In this document: positions 43,456 to 53,262 of the stretch, piece after piece
Numbering within the stretch: position 1 is the stretch's first letter
Layout: every line of letters starts with the position of its first letter
Assembly: GCF_018607995.1 (NCBI RefSeq)
Contig: NZ_JABBAL010000008.1
Location: 124,001 to 188,000 of the forward strand
Length of the DNA: 64,000 bases
Direction: 5' to 3'
Source: Planktotalea sp.
Lineage (GTDB): Bacteria > Pseudomonadota > Alphaproteobacteria > Rhodobacterales > Rhodobacteraceae
The notes under the pieces: model-generated
Seen by the model: only the letters and a program-made list of their open reading frames with translations
Told to the model about the DNA's origin: nothing
The model's database searches: none
Translations under genes and position numbers: made by a program

Positions 43456-44811
43456 GTGGCAAATGGCGCATTTTCAGGTGTGATTTGGGGCGCACTCGTC
43501 GCGGTTGCGGGGGCGGGCGGCTTGTCCTTGGCCTATCCCGATTATAAACCAGGTGGATCTTCCGATGCGATGCAAGAGGCTGTGGCTGAAGAGTTGGCCG
43601 CGACAGAAGAGGTCGCGGAGACCGTGGTTTCTGAAACCCCAGCGATGGACGTAGACGAAACGGCTCAGCTGGAGGCTGCGCCAGAAGAACTTGTCGAAGA
43701 TCTGTTAGAAGATGTTGCGTCGGAGCAGGAGCCCGAAGCACCAATGGCCGACGTTGTTGTAGAGGATGAAGTGTTTGATCCTGAAACGGGTGAGCCCGAG
43801 GTTGAAATGGCCAAAGTGGCTGAAACCAAGCAAGCAGAACCAGATACTGTTGTCGCAGATGCTGCAGAAACCGAGACTGCGGTGGAGCTAGAAGTGAGCG
43901 AGGCAGAAACGCCCATCGCTGAAACGGAAATCGAGCCAGAAACTGTCGCAGAAGAGACGGTCGAGAACGCAGACGCCGCAGAAAGCATAACAGACGAGAT
44001 CATCACATCCTTGCCGAAGCCCGTCGGAACCGTGGGCGATTTGGCACCAGAGGTTACGACCAATCGCTTACCATCACTGGCCACTGATCAGGCTGAGACA
44101 GAGGACAGCCCAAGCGCCGTCGCACCGCCACCTTTTGAGCGGTTTGCCTCAACAGCACCGATTGAAAACGACAAGCCCCGCATGTCTATTGTCTTGATCG
44201 ATATGGGCGATAGTTCACTGGGCGTAGAAGCGTTGGATACTTTCCCTTATCCACTCACCTTCGCAGTTGATGCAAGCACACCGAACGCCGTCGAGCGGAT
44301 GCAAGTCTATCGCGACAAAGGGTTTGAGGTCCTCGCATTGGTTGATCTGCCGCGCGGAGCAACAGCGTCGGACGTCGAAGTTGCGATGAGTGTGTACCTA
44401 GCGGCGGTTCCAGAGGCTGTTGGCATTCTCGAAGGGGTTGAAACAGGCGTGCAAACCAGCCGCGAAATGGCCGACCAGCTGACGCAGATCGTTCTCGATA
44501 GCGGGCATGGCATGCTTTTGCAAAAAAGCGGGTTGAACACGGCGCGCAAACTGGCAGAGCGCGAGGGCATTCCTGCAGCCACAGTGTTTCGTGATTTTGA
44601 TGGCAAAGGCCAGTCCGCGAGCGTTATGCGTCGGTTCCTTGACCAAGCGGCGTTTCGCGCGGCTCAGGAGGGTGGCGTGGTGATGATGGGACGCCTTCAG
44701 GCAGAAACAATTTCCGCCCTACTGATTTGGGGCTTCGCAGATCGCGCAAGCCGCGTGGGGCTGGTGCCAGTGAGCGCGGTTTTGAAGCAGGACGCACCTG
44801 ATGAAGGTTAG
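43456..44811 (+). CDS. Divergent polysaccharide deacetylase family protein with acidic spacer
   Basis: Protein of 451 residues. GTG 43456 is chosen because AGGCGGG stands just upstream and the predicted N-terminal membrane anchor (FSGVIWGALVAVAGAGGLSL) starts right after it. Residues of about 35-220 are a low-complexity Glu/Ala/Thr/Val-rich spacer of repeated ETE/AEE units, probably disordered and periplasmic. From about residue 235 comes the divergent polysaccharide deacetylase domain (MSIVLIDMGDSSLGVEAL, LTFAVDASTPNA, SGLNTARKLAEREGIPAA, key part GHGMLLQKSG). Possibly envelope glycan remodelling; enzymatic activity is unproven. Divergent from trpG. Confidence 0.8.
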   Translation: MANGAFSGVIWGALVAVAGAGGLSLAYPDYKPGGSSDAMQEAVAEELAATEEVAETVVSETPAMDVDETAQLEAAPEELVEDLLEDVASEQEPEAPMADVVVEDEVFDPETGEPEVEMAKVAETKQAEPDTVVADAAETETAVELEVSEAETPIAETEIEPETVAEETVENADAAESITDEIITSLPKPVGTVGDLAPEVTTNRLPSLATDQAETEDSPSAVAPPPFERFASTAPIENDKPRMSIVLIDMGDSSLGVEALDTFPYPLTFAVDASTPNAVERMQVYRDKGFEVLALVDLPRGATASDVEVAMSVYLAAVPEAVGILEGVETGVQTSREMADQLTQIVLDSGHGMLLQKSGLNTARKLAEREGIPAATVFRDFDGKGQSASVMRRFLDQAAFRAAQEGGVVMMGRLQAETISALLIWGFADRASRVGLVPVSAVLKQDAPDEG

Positions 44812-44891
44812 ATCTGATCTGCAAAGCGTTCGGCGCGCGCACGCATGTCTGCGTTTGGGTTAATTTCTATGACTAGAGTCTCACATTCTGA

Positions 44892-45722
44892 TTAGAAATC
44901 TGCCCGTTCTTCATCGGGCGCATTTCGTGCCGCCCATATACAATAGTCCAATGCCGCGTGTTTCAACATCCAAGTAAAGTGCGCTTTGATGATCAACTGT
45001 GCAAGGTTTTTTCCGGCTTTCGGATAGTCGCCTTTGACCGCTTGCAGGTAGAAACTATAGGCGGTGAGCAGGTCGATATGCACACCGTAGCCTTCCTCAT
45101 GCATCACGCCTAAGTCGTTGAAGGCGCGAAAATATCCGCGCGCGGCGGCTTCTGTATAAAGCACACGCGCTCTGACCCAACTTACGCTGCGCCCCCGCCC
45201 TTTGACATAAGCATGCGCAAGATTGGTGGTGCCGACGACATCGCCCGTCTCGTGACCCTTTTCGTACCAATCAGCCGCGCTGCCATGATCTACTGGATCG
45301 GCGCTTTCGGCTAATTTGCTAAGCGCTGTCATCGCAGGCACGTAGCCCAAACCAGCGGCGGCCTTGAATTCTAGACCTGCTCGTTTTCGATCCATCTCGA
45401 CCTCGCCTGAGCCAAGCGCGAAAATCGAGCCGAGATTGTAGCAGGCCCGCACTTCACCTGCTTTCGAAGCCTGATCAAATAGATCCACTGCTTTAACCGT
45501 GTCTTTTTTGAACGCTCCGCCCTTCATCATAGTCAGCCCCTAGAATGTTCAACGCCATCCCATTGCCCGCTTCTGCGGCCGTACGGATCACAGCTAATGC
45601 GCTGTCTAATCCCCATCAATATAGGCGAGACGCGCGGCTGCGAACTCGTCCTGCGTCGGAGCAGCAAGGACGGGTAGGGGCGCGGACAAGGCGGCAATCA
45701 AAGCGAGTGACAATGAACGCAC
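44892..45722 (-). pseudogene. Sel1-repeat (TPR-like) protein gene, frameshifted
   Basis: The intact part (45530-44892, 212 codons) encodes Sel1-like repeats such as ACYNLGSIFALGSGE and RAFNDLGVMHEEGYGV. Upstream, a GTG at 45722 with AGGA in front begins a signal peptide (VRSLSLALIAALSAPLPVLA) and APTQDEFAAARLAYIDGD, then hits TAG; the next frame continues DSALAVIRTAAEAGNGMALN to ILGADYDEG, and a third frame resumes at KKDTVKAVDLFDQASKAGE. So two frameshifts (or sequencing errors) split one exported Sel1 protein. A restart at 45530 would give an unexported product. Confidence 0.7.
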
Positions 45723-45796
45723 GGGGAAGTCCTCATTGATAAATGAGGATAGCTTAGCGAAATCTATGTGCGTGCATAGGGGGGCACGCGAGCGAG

Positions 45797-47308
45797 TTAG
45801 TGGTTGCCGTTCCCCGTAAAGCGGCTCGCATCCTTAGCAGCCTTACGGATCGCGCCGGATTTGTGAACTGTCTCCATATATTCGGCCTCTGGATCGCTGT
45901 CATAGACGACGCCACCACCCGCTTGGATGTAGAGCTTTTCGTCCTTCACCACTGCCGTGCGCAGGGCGATACACATGTCCATATCCCCGCCCGCAGAAAA
46001 GTAACCGCAACCGCCACCGTATACGCCGCGCTTTTCCGGCTCTAGCTCGTCAATGATCTCCATCGCGCGCACCTTCGGCGCACCAGACACGGTGCCTGCG
46101 GGCATGCCTGCAAAAAATGCGCTGAGTGCGTCTTGGTCTTCGTGCAATTCGCCCACCACGTTGGACACGATATGCATGACGTGGGAATACCGTTCCACGA
46201 TGAATTCTTCTGTGGGGCGCACGGTGCCGATTTTGGCGACCTTGCCCACATCATTGCGACCCAGATCAAGCAGCATCAAATGTTCGGCCAGCTCCTTTTG
46301 ATCGGCCAACAAATCCGCTTCCAAAGCGTTGTCTTCTTCTGGCGTCGCACCGCGCTTGCGGGTGCCTGCAATGGGGCGGATCGTTACCTCTTTGCCGAAC
46401 ACGCGCACGAGAATTTCGGGTGATGCACCGATCACCTGAAAAGCACCGAAATTGAAGTAGAACATGAACGGCGAGGGGTTCGTTCGTCTTAAGGAACGAT
46501 AAAGTGCGAAAGGTGGTTGTTTGAAGTCCTGACACCAGCGTTGGGAGGGGACAACTTGAAAGATGTCACCCGCCTTGATATATTTCCTGGCCTGCTCAAC
46601 TGCGTCTTTGTAACCCTCTCGCGTGAAGTTGCTTACTGGCTCTGGCGCGTCTTCGGCTTGCCCCAGATCGCGGGTTGCGGCGGGCATGGGGCGTTCGAGA
46701 TCGCGCACCGCGTCCATCACTCGTTCCGCCGCCTGCGCATAAGCGGCACGCGCGGATTGACCGTCGCTGACCCATGCAGGGCTGACGACAGTGACTTCCC
46801 CTTTAACGCCATCCAGCACCGCCACCACGGAAGGGCGCAGCATGATCGCATCCGGCACCCCAAGCACATCGGGGTTTACATTGGGCAGGTGTTCCACATG
46901 GCGGATCATGTCGTAGCCAAGATAGCCAAACAGACCTGCACTGGCTTGGGGCAGGTCGTCTGGCAGATCGATATGGCTTTCTGCGATCAGCACGCGCAAA
47001 GCATCCAGCGGCGGTAGCGTTTGTGGTTCAAACGCTTCGCTATCATAGCGCGCCATACGGTTGAGCGAAGACGTCGCCCCCTGAGAACGCCAAATCAGAT
47101 CCGGTTTCATTCCGATGATCGAATAGCGACCCCTGATTTCGCCACCCGTCACAGATTCGAGCACGAATGCATCGTTTTGCGCGCCCGTTAGCTTAAGCAT
47201 CAAAGACACTGGGGTGTCTAAATCAGCTGCAAGCCGCTTGAAAACAACCTGATTTTTGCCAGCGTCATAGGCTTTGGCAAAATCGTCAAAGGAGGGGACC
47301 AGCGCCAT
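45797..47308 (-). CDS. trpE: Anthranilate synthase component I (TrpE)
   Basis: Chorismate-using subunit of 503 residues that forms anthranilate. Landmarks include LMLKLTGAQNDAFVLESV with the feedback-binding N-terminal region, YIKAGDIFQVVPSQRW, IAGTRKRGATPEEDN, DLGRNDVGKVAKIGTV and MPAGTVSGAPKVRAMEIID. Stands upstream of the trpG operon but separated from it by the Sel1 pseudogene and the deacetylase-family gene. Directly follows the ppiD-like gene. Confidence 0.96.
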   Translation of the reverse strand: MALVPSFDDFAKAYDAGKNQVVFKRLAADLDTPVSLMLKLTGAQNDAFVLESVTGGEIRGRYSIIGMKPDLIWRSQGATSSLNRMARYDSEAFEPQTLPPLDALRVLIAESHIDLPDDLPQASAGLFGYLGYDMIRHVEHLPNVNPDVLGVPDAIMLRPSVVAVLDGVKGEVTVVSPAWVSDGQSARAAYAQAAERVMDAVRDLERPMPAATRDLGQAEDAPEPVSNFTREGYKDAVEQARKYIKAGDIFQVVPSQRWCQDFKQPPFALYRSLRRTNPSPFMFYFNFGAFQVIGASPEILVRVFGKEVTIRPIAGTRKRGATPEEDNALEADLLADQKELAEHLMLLDLGRNDVGKVAKIGTVRPTEEFIVERYSHVMHIVSNVVGELHEDQDALSAFFAGMPAGTVSGAPKVRAMEIIDELEPEKRGVYGGGCGYFSAGGDMDMCIALRTAVVKDEKLYIQAGGGVVYDSDPEAEYMETVHKSGAIRKAAKDASRFTGNGNH

Positions 47309-47320
47309 GGGCGTTACCCT

Positions 47321-49168
47321 TTAATTGAAGTTGGCATGCACCGCATTGAGCGCATTTTGATCAAGCTGAATGCCTGCACGTTGCTGGATGTCAGTGGCGT
47401 AAGCTTCAAAGAGATCCTGCGCGACCGCTGTGGCGGCTTGATTGTTTAGCTGCGTGCGCAGGGCTTGGATATCGTCGCTGTCTTCATCAGCAGCGAGCAC
47501 ATCATCAAGGCGTACAATCAACACGTCCGTGACATCGTCAACCATCACGCTCACGCCTTTTTCAGCCTCAAACAGCGCGAGGATCGCAGTGGGTGGTATG
47601 CCGGCCACGAACCCTGTGCGCGTTACTTCGGTCAGGGTGTCAGCCTCAAGATCAACATCTGCGAAATCGCTGTCTGCGGTGATTTGGGGCAGCAAAGCTT
47701 CTGCCTCTGCGCGCAGCGTTTCAAGCGTGGCCTGCGTGCGCCAACCTGCGCTGACGCGTTCAGTAATTTCAGCCAAAGGCTGCGGACGTGGTGCGAGCAC
47801 TTCATCAAGGCGCATCGCGAAAATGCCACCATCTTCAAGCACTTCGATCTTTGGGAAGTCATCAACCGTGATTGCCTGCGCACCTTCGCGGAAGGCTTCA
47901 TATGCAGCAATCCCGTCTTCTGCTTCGCTACTCCAACCGATATTACCCAACTCCATATCGGTTTCTTTTGCAAGATCCTCAAGCGTTGCGCCACCTGCGA
48001 GCAGATCGTCGATATCATTGATCTGTGCCTCGACCACGCGGCGGGCACGATCTGCGGCCAGCTCATCGCGCAATTGTGCGCGCGCGTCTTCGAAGGAGGT
48101 CTCTTGCGCGGCCAGAATGCCGTTGATGCGGAACAGGGCAGGGCCAAGGTCACTCGGCAAAGGTCCGACAACGTCGCCGGTTTCAGCCGCAAAAATAGCT
48201 TCACCCGCCGCGCCAAGCGCGCCTTGATCCAAATCACCAAGATAGATGTCTGCCAATGCAAGGCCACGATTTTCAACCAACGTTTCAAGGGTGGTGCCGC
48301 CCGCTTCAAGCTGCGCTTTCGCCGCACTCGCGGTTTCAACGTCGCCGTATACTAGGCGTTCGATCAAACGGCGCTCCGGCTTGTTGAATTCGCTAGCACG
48401 CTCGTCGTATGCGCTTTGCAGCATAGCTTCATCCACCTCAACCGTGTCTGCGATCATGTCGGGGGAGAGCCAAGCGTAGGTGATCTGCTTGGTCTCTGGC
48501 AGGGTGTATGCGTCAATGTTTTCATCGTAGTAAGTCTGCAATTGCGCCTCTGTCGGCTCAGCAACAGGCGTTGCCAAATCTTCGGGTTTCAACCGTGCCA
48601 CAGTCGCGTTGCGACGCTCGCCAATGTAGGCAACCAGCGTGTCAGCATAGGTGTCTGGCACAGTATTGCCTGACAGAATCGCGCCCTGCACCAGTGTGCG
48701 TGCTGCTTCTTCGCGCAGGGTTTCTTCGAATTCTGCTTCGCTCAGACCCGCGTTTTCAAGCGTGAAACGATAAGCTTCGCGGTCAAACTGGCCGTTTATT
48801 CCCTGAAACGCGGACATGCTAAGGATCTGTTGTTGCAACTGTGCGTCACCGACGGACAGACCAAGCTCTGCGGTTTCATGATCGAGCGCACGAATTGTGA
48901 CTACACGCGCTAGAGCTTGGCGATCGACACCTAAGGCCTGCGCGGTCGAGAAAGGAACATTCTGACCCGCTTGCGCAGAGATTGCGCGGAGATCTTCTCG
49001 CAAGGTGCGTGAATAGAGCTCGACCGAGATCGTTTTATCCCCAACAGCCCCGACAGAGCGGATATTGCCGCCCAAATTCGTTGCCCCGAAGCCTGCCAAA
49101 CCGACAATCAAGAGCGCCAGCAAAATCCAGATGAATGTCTTTGAAAGTGCGTTTCCACGTCCGGCCAT
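47321..49168 (-). CDS. PpiD-like periplasmic foldase (SurA N-terminal/parvulin)
   Basis: Membrane-anchored peptidyl-prolyl isomerase/chaperone of 615 residues. A single N-terminal helix (FIWILLALLIVGLAGFGATN) anchors it, followed by a SurA-like N-terminal domain (VDRQALARVVTIRALDHETA, AFQGINGQFDREAYRFTLEN), a PPIC-type parvulin region (about 230-380, YTLPETKQITYAWL then GLALADIYLGDLDQGALG) and a long helical C-terminal part. It probably helps outer-membrane proteins fold. Twelve bases separate it from trpE, a common alphaproteobacterial pairing. Confidence 0.88.
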   Translation of the reverse strand: MAGRGNALSKTFIWILLALLIVGLAGFGATNLGGNIRSVGAVGDKTISVELYSRTLREDLRAISAQAGQNVPFSTAQALGVDRQALARVVTIRALDHETAELGLSVGDAQLQQQILSMSAFQGINGQFDREAYRFTLENAGLSEAEFEETLREEAARTLVQGAILSGNTVPDTYADTLVAYIGERRNATVARLKPEDLATPVAEPTEAQLQTYYDENIDAYTLPETKQITYAWLSPDMIADTVEVDEAMLQSAYDERASEFNKPERRLIERLVYGDVETASAAKAQLEAGGTTLETLVENRGLALADIYLGDLDQGALGAAGEAIFAAETGDVVGPLPSDLGPALFRINGILAAQETSFEDARAQLRDELAADRARRVVEAQINDIDDLLAGGATLEDLAKETDMELGNIGWSSEAEDGIAAYEAFREGAQAITVDDFPKIEVLEDGGIFAMRLDEVLAPRPQPLAEITERVSAGWRTQATLETLRAEAEALLPQITADSDFADVDLEADTLTEVTRTGFVAGIPPTAILALFEAEKGVSVMVDDVTDVLIVRLDDVLAADEDSDDIQALRTQLNNQAATAVAQDLFEAYATDIQQRAGIQLDQNALNAVHANFN

Positions 49169-49222
49169 GATGCGTTTAACCCTATAGCTATCAGCCGCTT
49201 TAGATGCGGCGTTTGCGAAAGT

Positions 49223-50422
49223 TTACTTGCCTGCGCGGGGCGGAGCAAGCGAGAAGCGAAGGGCTTTCAAACGTGTGAACAATTCGGCGATGCCTTTGGC
49301 ATCAACATTCGCAAAAGCGAAGCGCAGATGCTGTTGGCCTGCTACATCATTTTCAGGCATGAACATGGTGCCGGGCAGGGCGAGAATACTGGCTTCATCT
49401 ACGAGCTTTTGGGCCAGAACGTCGGACGCCATCTCAAACGGATGTTCAAGGTAGGCAAAATATGCGCCACACCCTTTTAGCGTCCAGCCTTTGGCTGCAA
49501 GTGCTGGCATTTCAGCTTCAATCGCTGCGCGTCGCGCTAGGATTTCCAACCGCTCCCCTGCAAGCCACTCTGTGAGGTTCTGCAATCCCCAAAGTGCTGA
49601 AAACTGTCCGATCTGACTCGGGCAAATCGCAACGGTGTCGAGGAATTTCTCGGCCTCCGACAGCAACTCTGGCGATGAAATAAGCGCACCGACGCGATGC
49701 CCTGTTAAACGGAACGCTTTGGAGAACGAGTAAAGATGAAACAGCGTTTGATCCCAATCCGCTTGTTGAAACAGCCCATGCGGTGCGCCCGTTTGGCTAT
49801 GAAAGTCGCGGTAGGTTTCGTCGACGATCAGCTTGATGCCCGTCTCTTGCGCTAGCTTGAAAAATGCGAGGACTAGCTCTGGCGGATACTCAACACCCGC
49901 AGGATTGTTTGGCGTTACCAGCGAAATCGCGCGGGTGCGTTCGGTGATAAGCGCGCGGGTAGTCTTGGGATCTGGTAAAAGATGCGCATCGGTTGGGATC
50001 GCGCGCGCTGTGACACCCGCCATATCCAGCCACATTTTATGATTGAAGTACCAGGGCGCGGGCAAGAGCACCTCATCGCCACTTTGCGCAATTGCGCTGA
50101 TGGCGGCAGCGAAAGCTTGATTGCAGCCGGACGTAATCGCGATATTTTTTTCTTTCAAAGATGCGCCATAGGCAGCGCTCCACTGCATCGCAACTTCTGT
50201 GCGCAACTCAGGTAGTCCCATAACTGGGCCATAAAGATGTGCTTGGGGTTCATTCACGATGATATCCGCCATCGCGGTGCGCATTTGTAAAGGCGGCAGA
50301 TCAACTGGGGCTGCTTGGCTGACGTTGATCAACGGGCGATCTGCAGGAAAGGTGACCCCTTCCAGCCAGCGCCGTGCCTCCATAACGGGGGGGGCAAATG
50401 TGTATTCTGTCGCCGAACCCAT
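49223..50422 (-). CDS. Pyridoxal phosphate aminotransferase, class I/II
   Basis: Fold type I aminotransferase of 399 residues. PLP-site segments are ITSGCNQAFAAAISAIAQSG, LVTPNNPAGVEYPPELV, LIVDETYRDF and the Schiff-base lysine in LYSFSKAFRLTGHRVG; the C-terminal LRFAFANVD has the substrate carboxylate Arg. Aspartate or aromatic aminotransferase activity is plausible, but specificity is not readable. Four bases downstream of gpt on the same strand. Confidence 0.88.
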   Translation of the reverse strand: MGSATEYTFAPPVMEARRWLEGVTFPADRPLINVSQAAPVDLPPLQMRTAMADIIVNEPQAHLYGPVMGLPELRTEVAMQWSAAYGASLKEKNIAITSGCNQAFAAAISAIAQSGDEVLLPAPWYFNHKMWLDMAGVTARAIPTDAHLLPDPKTTRALITERTRAISLVTPNNPAGVEYPPELVLAFFKLAQETGIKLIVDETYRDFHSQTGAPHGLFQQADWDQTLFHLYSFSKAFRLTGHRVGALISSPELLSEAEKFLDTVAICPSQIGQFSALWGLQNLTEWLAGERLEILARRAAIEAEMPALAAKGWTLKGCGAYFAYLEHPFEMASDVLAQKLVDEASILALPGTMFMPENDVAGQQHLRFAFANVDAKGIAELFTRLKALRFSLAPPRAGK

Positions 50423-50425
50423 AGT

Positions 50426-50944
50426 TTAATCTTGCCCGCGGTAGGGCTGCACATATTGCAGGGCCATGTCCCACGGGAAGAAAATCCAGGTATCCTGCGA
50501 AACACCTGTGATGAACGTATCTGTCTGCGGCTCACCCGAAGGTTTGGCGTAGACACAAGCGTAATGGGCGTTCGGGTAAAGTGAGCGGACGAGTTCTAGT
50601 GTTTTACCGCTATCGACCAGATCGTCGATGATCAAAATACCAGTGCCGTCGCCCATCAATTCCGCATCTGGGGCCTTTAAGACCCTAGCTTCGCGCCGCT
50701 CCGTCGCGGCCCCGCCACCAGAGTGATAGGAGACAACAGCAATCGTATCAACTGCGCGAATATCAAGCTCGCGCGCAACAATCATCGCGGGGGCCATGCC
50801 GCCGCGTGTGATTGCAACAACAGCTTTCCACGCGCCGTCATCCGGCCCTTTGCCATCCAAACGCCACGCCAGCGCGCGCGCATCGCGGTGTAGCTGGTCC
50901 CAGCTTACGTGAAACCCTTTTTCATGTGGCAAACGTTCAGTCAT
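50426..50944 (-). CDS. gpt: Xanthine-guanine phosphoribosyltransferase
   Basis: Purine salvage enzyme of 172 residues joining PRPP to xanthine, guanine or hypoxanthine. The PRPP-binding motif [13 protein letters not shown] lies at 104-115, preceded by [19 protein letters not shown] and followed by [28 protein letters not shown], of which [16 protein letters not shown] is typical of the Gpt hood. Complete. Confidence 0.94.
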   Translation of the reverse strand: MTERLPHEKGFHVSWDQLHRDARALAWRLDGKGPDDGAWKAVVAITRGGMAPAMIVARELDIRAVDTIAVVSYHSGGGAATERREARVLKAPDAELMGDGTGILIIDDLVDSGKTLELVRSLYPNAHYACVYAKPSGEPQTDTFITGVSQDTWIFFPWDMALQYVQPYRGQD

Positions 50945-50967
50945 TGCGGCAGTCTCCGGTGGAATGT

Positions 50968-51570
50968 TTAGCGGCTGAGCATCAGCTTTAGACCCAAAAA
51001 GCCCAAAACAGAAGCCGCGATTCGATCAAGGATAGGTTTGGCGCGCAGATAACCCGCACTGACGTGTTTGGTGGAAAAGGAAAGGACAAGCGCGCTGCCG
51101 CACAGCAATTCGATCACCAGATGATTGGCAACGACCAAGGCCTTGTCAGCGAGTGCCATCCCTTGTGGGAAGATCACCATGATTACAGCACCCGCAAAGA
51201 GCACAGACTTGGGATTGCCCAGATTGACCAGTACACCGCCAAAGAACGCGCGCAGAGGCGGGGTGGGTGCGTCGCCCATCGGTGCAGAAGCATGTTTCCA
51301 AGTCTGGTAGGAGATCCAGAGCAGATACAGCGCGCCAATGGTTTTTAGCGCGACGAAGGCCCAAGGGAACACTACGAAGATCGCATCAAGCCCCATGAAA
51401 GCCAGCGCGGTCCATGTCGCGGCCATCACGCCAAGGCCCCAAACTGTGTAAAGCCCTGCCATCCGTCCGCTCGCCAATGTGGTGCGGATGAAATACAACA
51501 TCGCGGGACCCGGGCTGGCGATGGCTGCCAGCAAGGTCAGGTTAAATGCGATGAGATGGGCCGTTTCCAT
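50968..51570 (-). CDS. LysE-family amino-acid exporter
   Basis: Inner-membrane translocator of 200 residues with six predicted helices. The N-terminal [19 protein letters not shown] motif is diagnostic of LysE/RhtB exporters, and [20 protein letters not shown] carries the second conserved NPK motif. Likely exports an amino acid or its derivative; substrate unknown. Lies between fabI and gpt on the same strand with short gaps. Confidence 0.9.
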   Translation of the reverse strand: METAHLIAFNLTLLAAIASPGPAMLYFIRTTLASGRMAGLYTVWGLGVMAATWTALAFMGLDAIFVVFPWAFVALKTIGALYLLWISYQTWKHASAPMGDAPTPPLRAFFGGVLVNLGNPKSVLFAGAVIMVIFPQGMALADKALVVANHLVIELLCGSALVLSFSTKHVSAGYLRAKPILDRIAASVLGFLGLKLMLSR

Positions 51571-51577
51571 GCGGGGC

Positions 51578-52384
51578 TTAGTCCTTGGACATATCCGGCG
51601 CGTCGACTGCTTTCATACCAACAACATGATAGCCAGCATCCACGTGATGGGTTTCGCCTGTGACGCCAGATCCCAGATCGCTCAGAAGATAGAGCGCGGA
51701 CTTGCCCACGTCTTCGGTGGTCACATTGCGACGCAGCGGGCTGTTGTACTCGTTCCACTTCATAATATAGCGAAAATCACCGATGCCGGAGGCTGCGAGC
51801 GTTTTTATAGGACCCGCAGAAATAGCGTTGACGCGAATACCGTCTTTGCCGAGGTCTTCTGCCAAATACCGCACGGAGGCTTCCAAAGCGGCCTTTGCAA
51901 CACCCATAACGTTATAATGCGGCATGATCCGTTCTGCGCCATAATAGGTAAGCGTGATCGCGCTGCCACCTTCGTTCATCAGTTTCTCTGCGCGCTGCAT
52001 GATGGTGGTGAACGAATAGACGGAGATATCCATGGTCATCGTAAAGTTGTCGCGCGAGGTGTCGACGTAACGGCCGCGCAGCTCGTTCTTGTCGGAAAAT
52101 CCGATGGCATGCACCACGAAATCAAACGTGCCCCAGCGCTTCTCGATTTCTGCGAACAATTCATCCATCGATTCTTCGCTGCCTACATCACATGGTACGA
52201 CGAAATCGCTCCCAAGTTGCGCCGCAAGTGGGTCAACACGCTTTTTTAACGCATCGCCCTGATAAGAAAATGCGAGCTCTGCACCTGCGCTTGCACAAGC
52301 TTTGGCGATGCCCCATGCGATGGATTTGTCATTGGCTAAGCCCATGATCAGACCGCGTTTTCCGGCCATAAGTGCGTTGGACAT
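51578..52384 (-). CDS. fabI: Enoyl-[acyl-carrier-protein] reductase (NADH), FabI
   Basis: Last reduction of fatty-acid elongation; 268 residues from ATG 52384, which follows GGGAGCG. Short-chain dehydrogenase features: MAGKRGLIMGLANDKSIAWG cofactor site, FAIEKRWGTFDFVVHAIGFS (key part DFVVHAIGFSDK) and catalytic YNVMGVAK with the Y-x6-K spacing of FabI; GPIKTLAASGIGDF follows. The SDR-like variant FabI is the target of triclosan-type inhibitors. Confidence 0.95.
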   Translation of the reverse strand: MSNALMAGKRGLIMGLANDKSIAWGIAKACASAGAELAFSYQGDALKKRVDPLAAQLGSDFVVPCDVGSEESMDELFAEIEKRWGTFDFVVHAIGFSDKNELRGRYVDTSRDNFTMTMDISVYSFTTIMQRAEKLMNEGGSAITLTYYGAERIMPHYNVMGVAKAALEASVRYLAEDLGKDGIRVNAISAGPIKTLAASGIGDFRYIMKWNEYNSPLRRNVTTEDVGKSALYLLSDLGSGVTGETHHVDAGYHVVGMKAVDAPDMSKD

Positions 52385-52538
52385 TCTGATCGCTCCCGTT
52401 TTAAGTGTTGAATTGTCTTTAGGGCAATGACCCGAAGGCATCAAGCAATAGGACCTTCGGTCAGCCTTGTTTGCTTTGATTACTTGACTTAAGCGCTAGT
52501 TAACGACTGCAGATAGGCAATCGAGGAGGTCGAATTTC

Positions 52539-53144
52539 ATGTCAGATAGAAGCGGTATTTTTACGGGCGACGATCCGTTTGCGATCGCAAAAAAATGGTT
52601 GGCGGCGGCTCAAGAGATCGAGCTGAATGACCCCAATGCAATCGCGCTCAGCACGGTTGATACGGACGGGCTGCCAAACGTGCGCATGGTCTTGTTGAAG
52701 GAAGTGGAAGAGGCGGCGTTCGTTTTTTACACCAACTACGAGAGCGCCAAAGCAACAGAACTTGATAGTGGCGGCAAGGCGGCCTTTGTGATGCATTGGA
52801 AATCGCTGCGTCGTCAGATTCGTGTGCGCGGTCTTGTGAGCAAAGAAGAAGGCCCGCAAGCGGACGCTTATTACGCCTCACGCTCACTCAAAAGTCGCCT
52901 TGGCGCGTGGGCTAGCCAACAATCCCGACCCCTGAGCGGTCGGCCCGCTTTGATGGCGGAAGTGGCGAAAGTAACAGCGCGGCACGGTCCATCGCCTAAG
53001 CGGCCACCGTATTGGGGTGGATATCGCATCACCCCAGTCGAGATCGAGTTTTGGGCGGATGGTGCATTTCGACTGCATGACCGGTTTGTTTGGCAGCGAT
53101 CGACAGTTGATTCCGCTTGGGATGTCTCGCGCCTAAACCCGTAA
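52539..53144 (+). CDS. pdxH: Pyridoxamine 5'-phosphate oxidase
   Basis: FMN enzyme of 201 residues oxidising pyridoxine or pyridoxamine phosphate to pyridoxal phosphate. Landmarks are [52 protein letters not shown] and the C-terminal [24 protein letters not shown] (key part [14 protein letters not shown]). ATG follows an AGGAGG at 52524-52529. Divergent from fabI. Confidence 0.95.
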   Translation: MSDRSGIFTGDDPFAIAKKWLAAAQEIELNDPNAIALSTVDTDGLPNVRMVLLKEVEEAAFVFYTNYESAKATELDSGGKAAFVMHWKSLRRQIRVRGLVSKEEGPQADAYYASRSLKSRLGAWASQQSRPLSGRPALMAEVAKVTARHGPSPKRPPYWGGYRITPVEIEFWADGAFRLHDRFVWQRSTVDSAWDVSRLNP

Positions 53145-53262
53145 ATTTCATGTGACGTAAAATGGTAAATAATTGTTTTAAAATAACTTAATCTCCTTGC
53201 TAATTTGTGCTCTATTTTATCAAATGTGATCGGAATGAACTAATCCAAATTGGTACCAAGAT

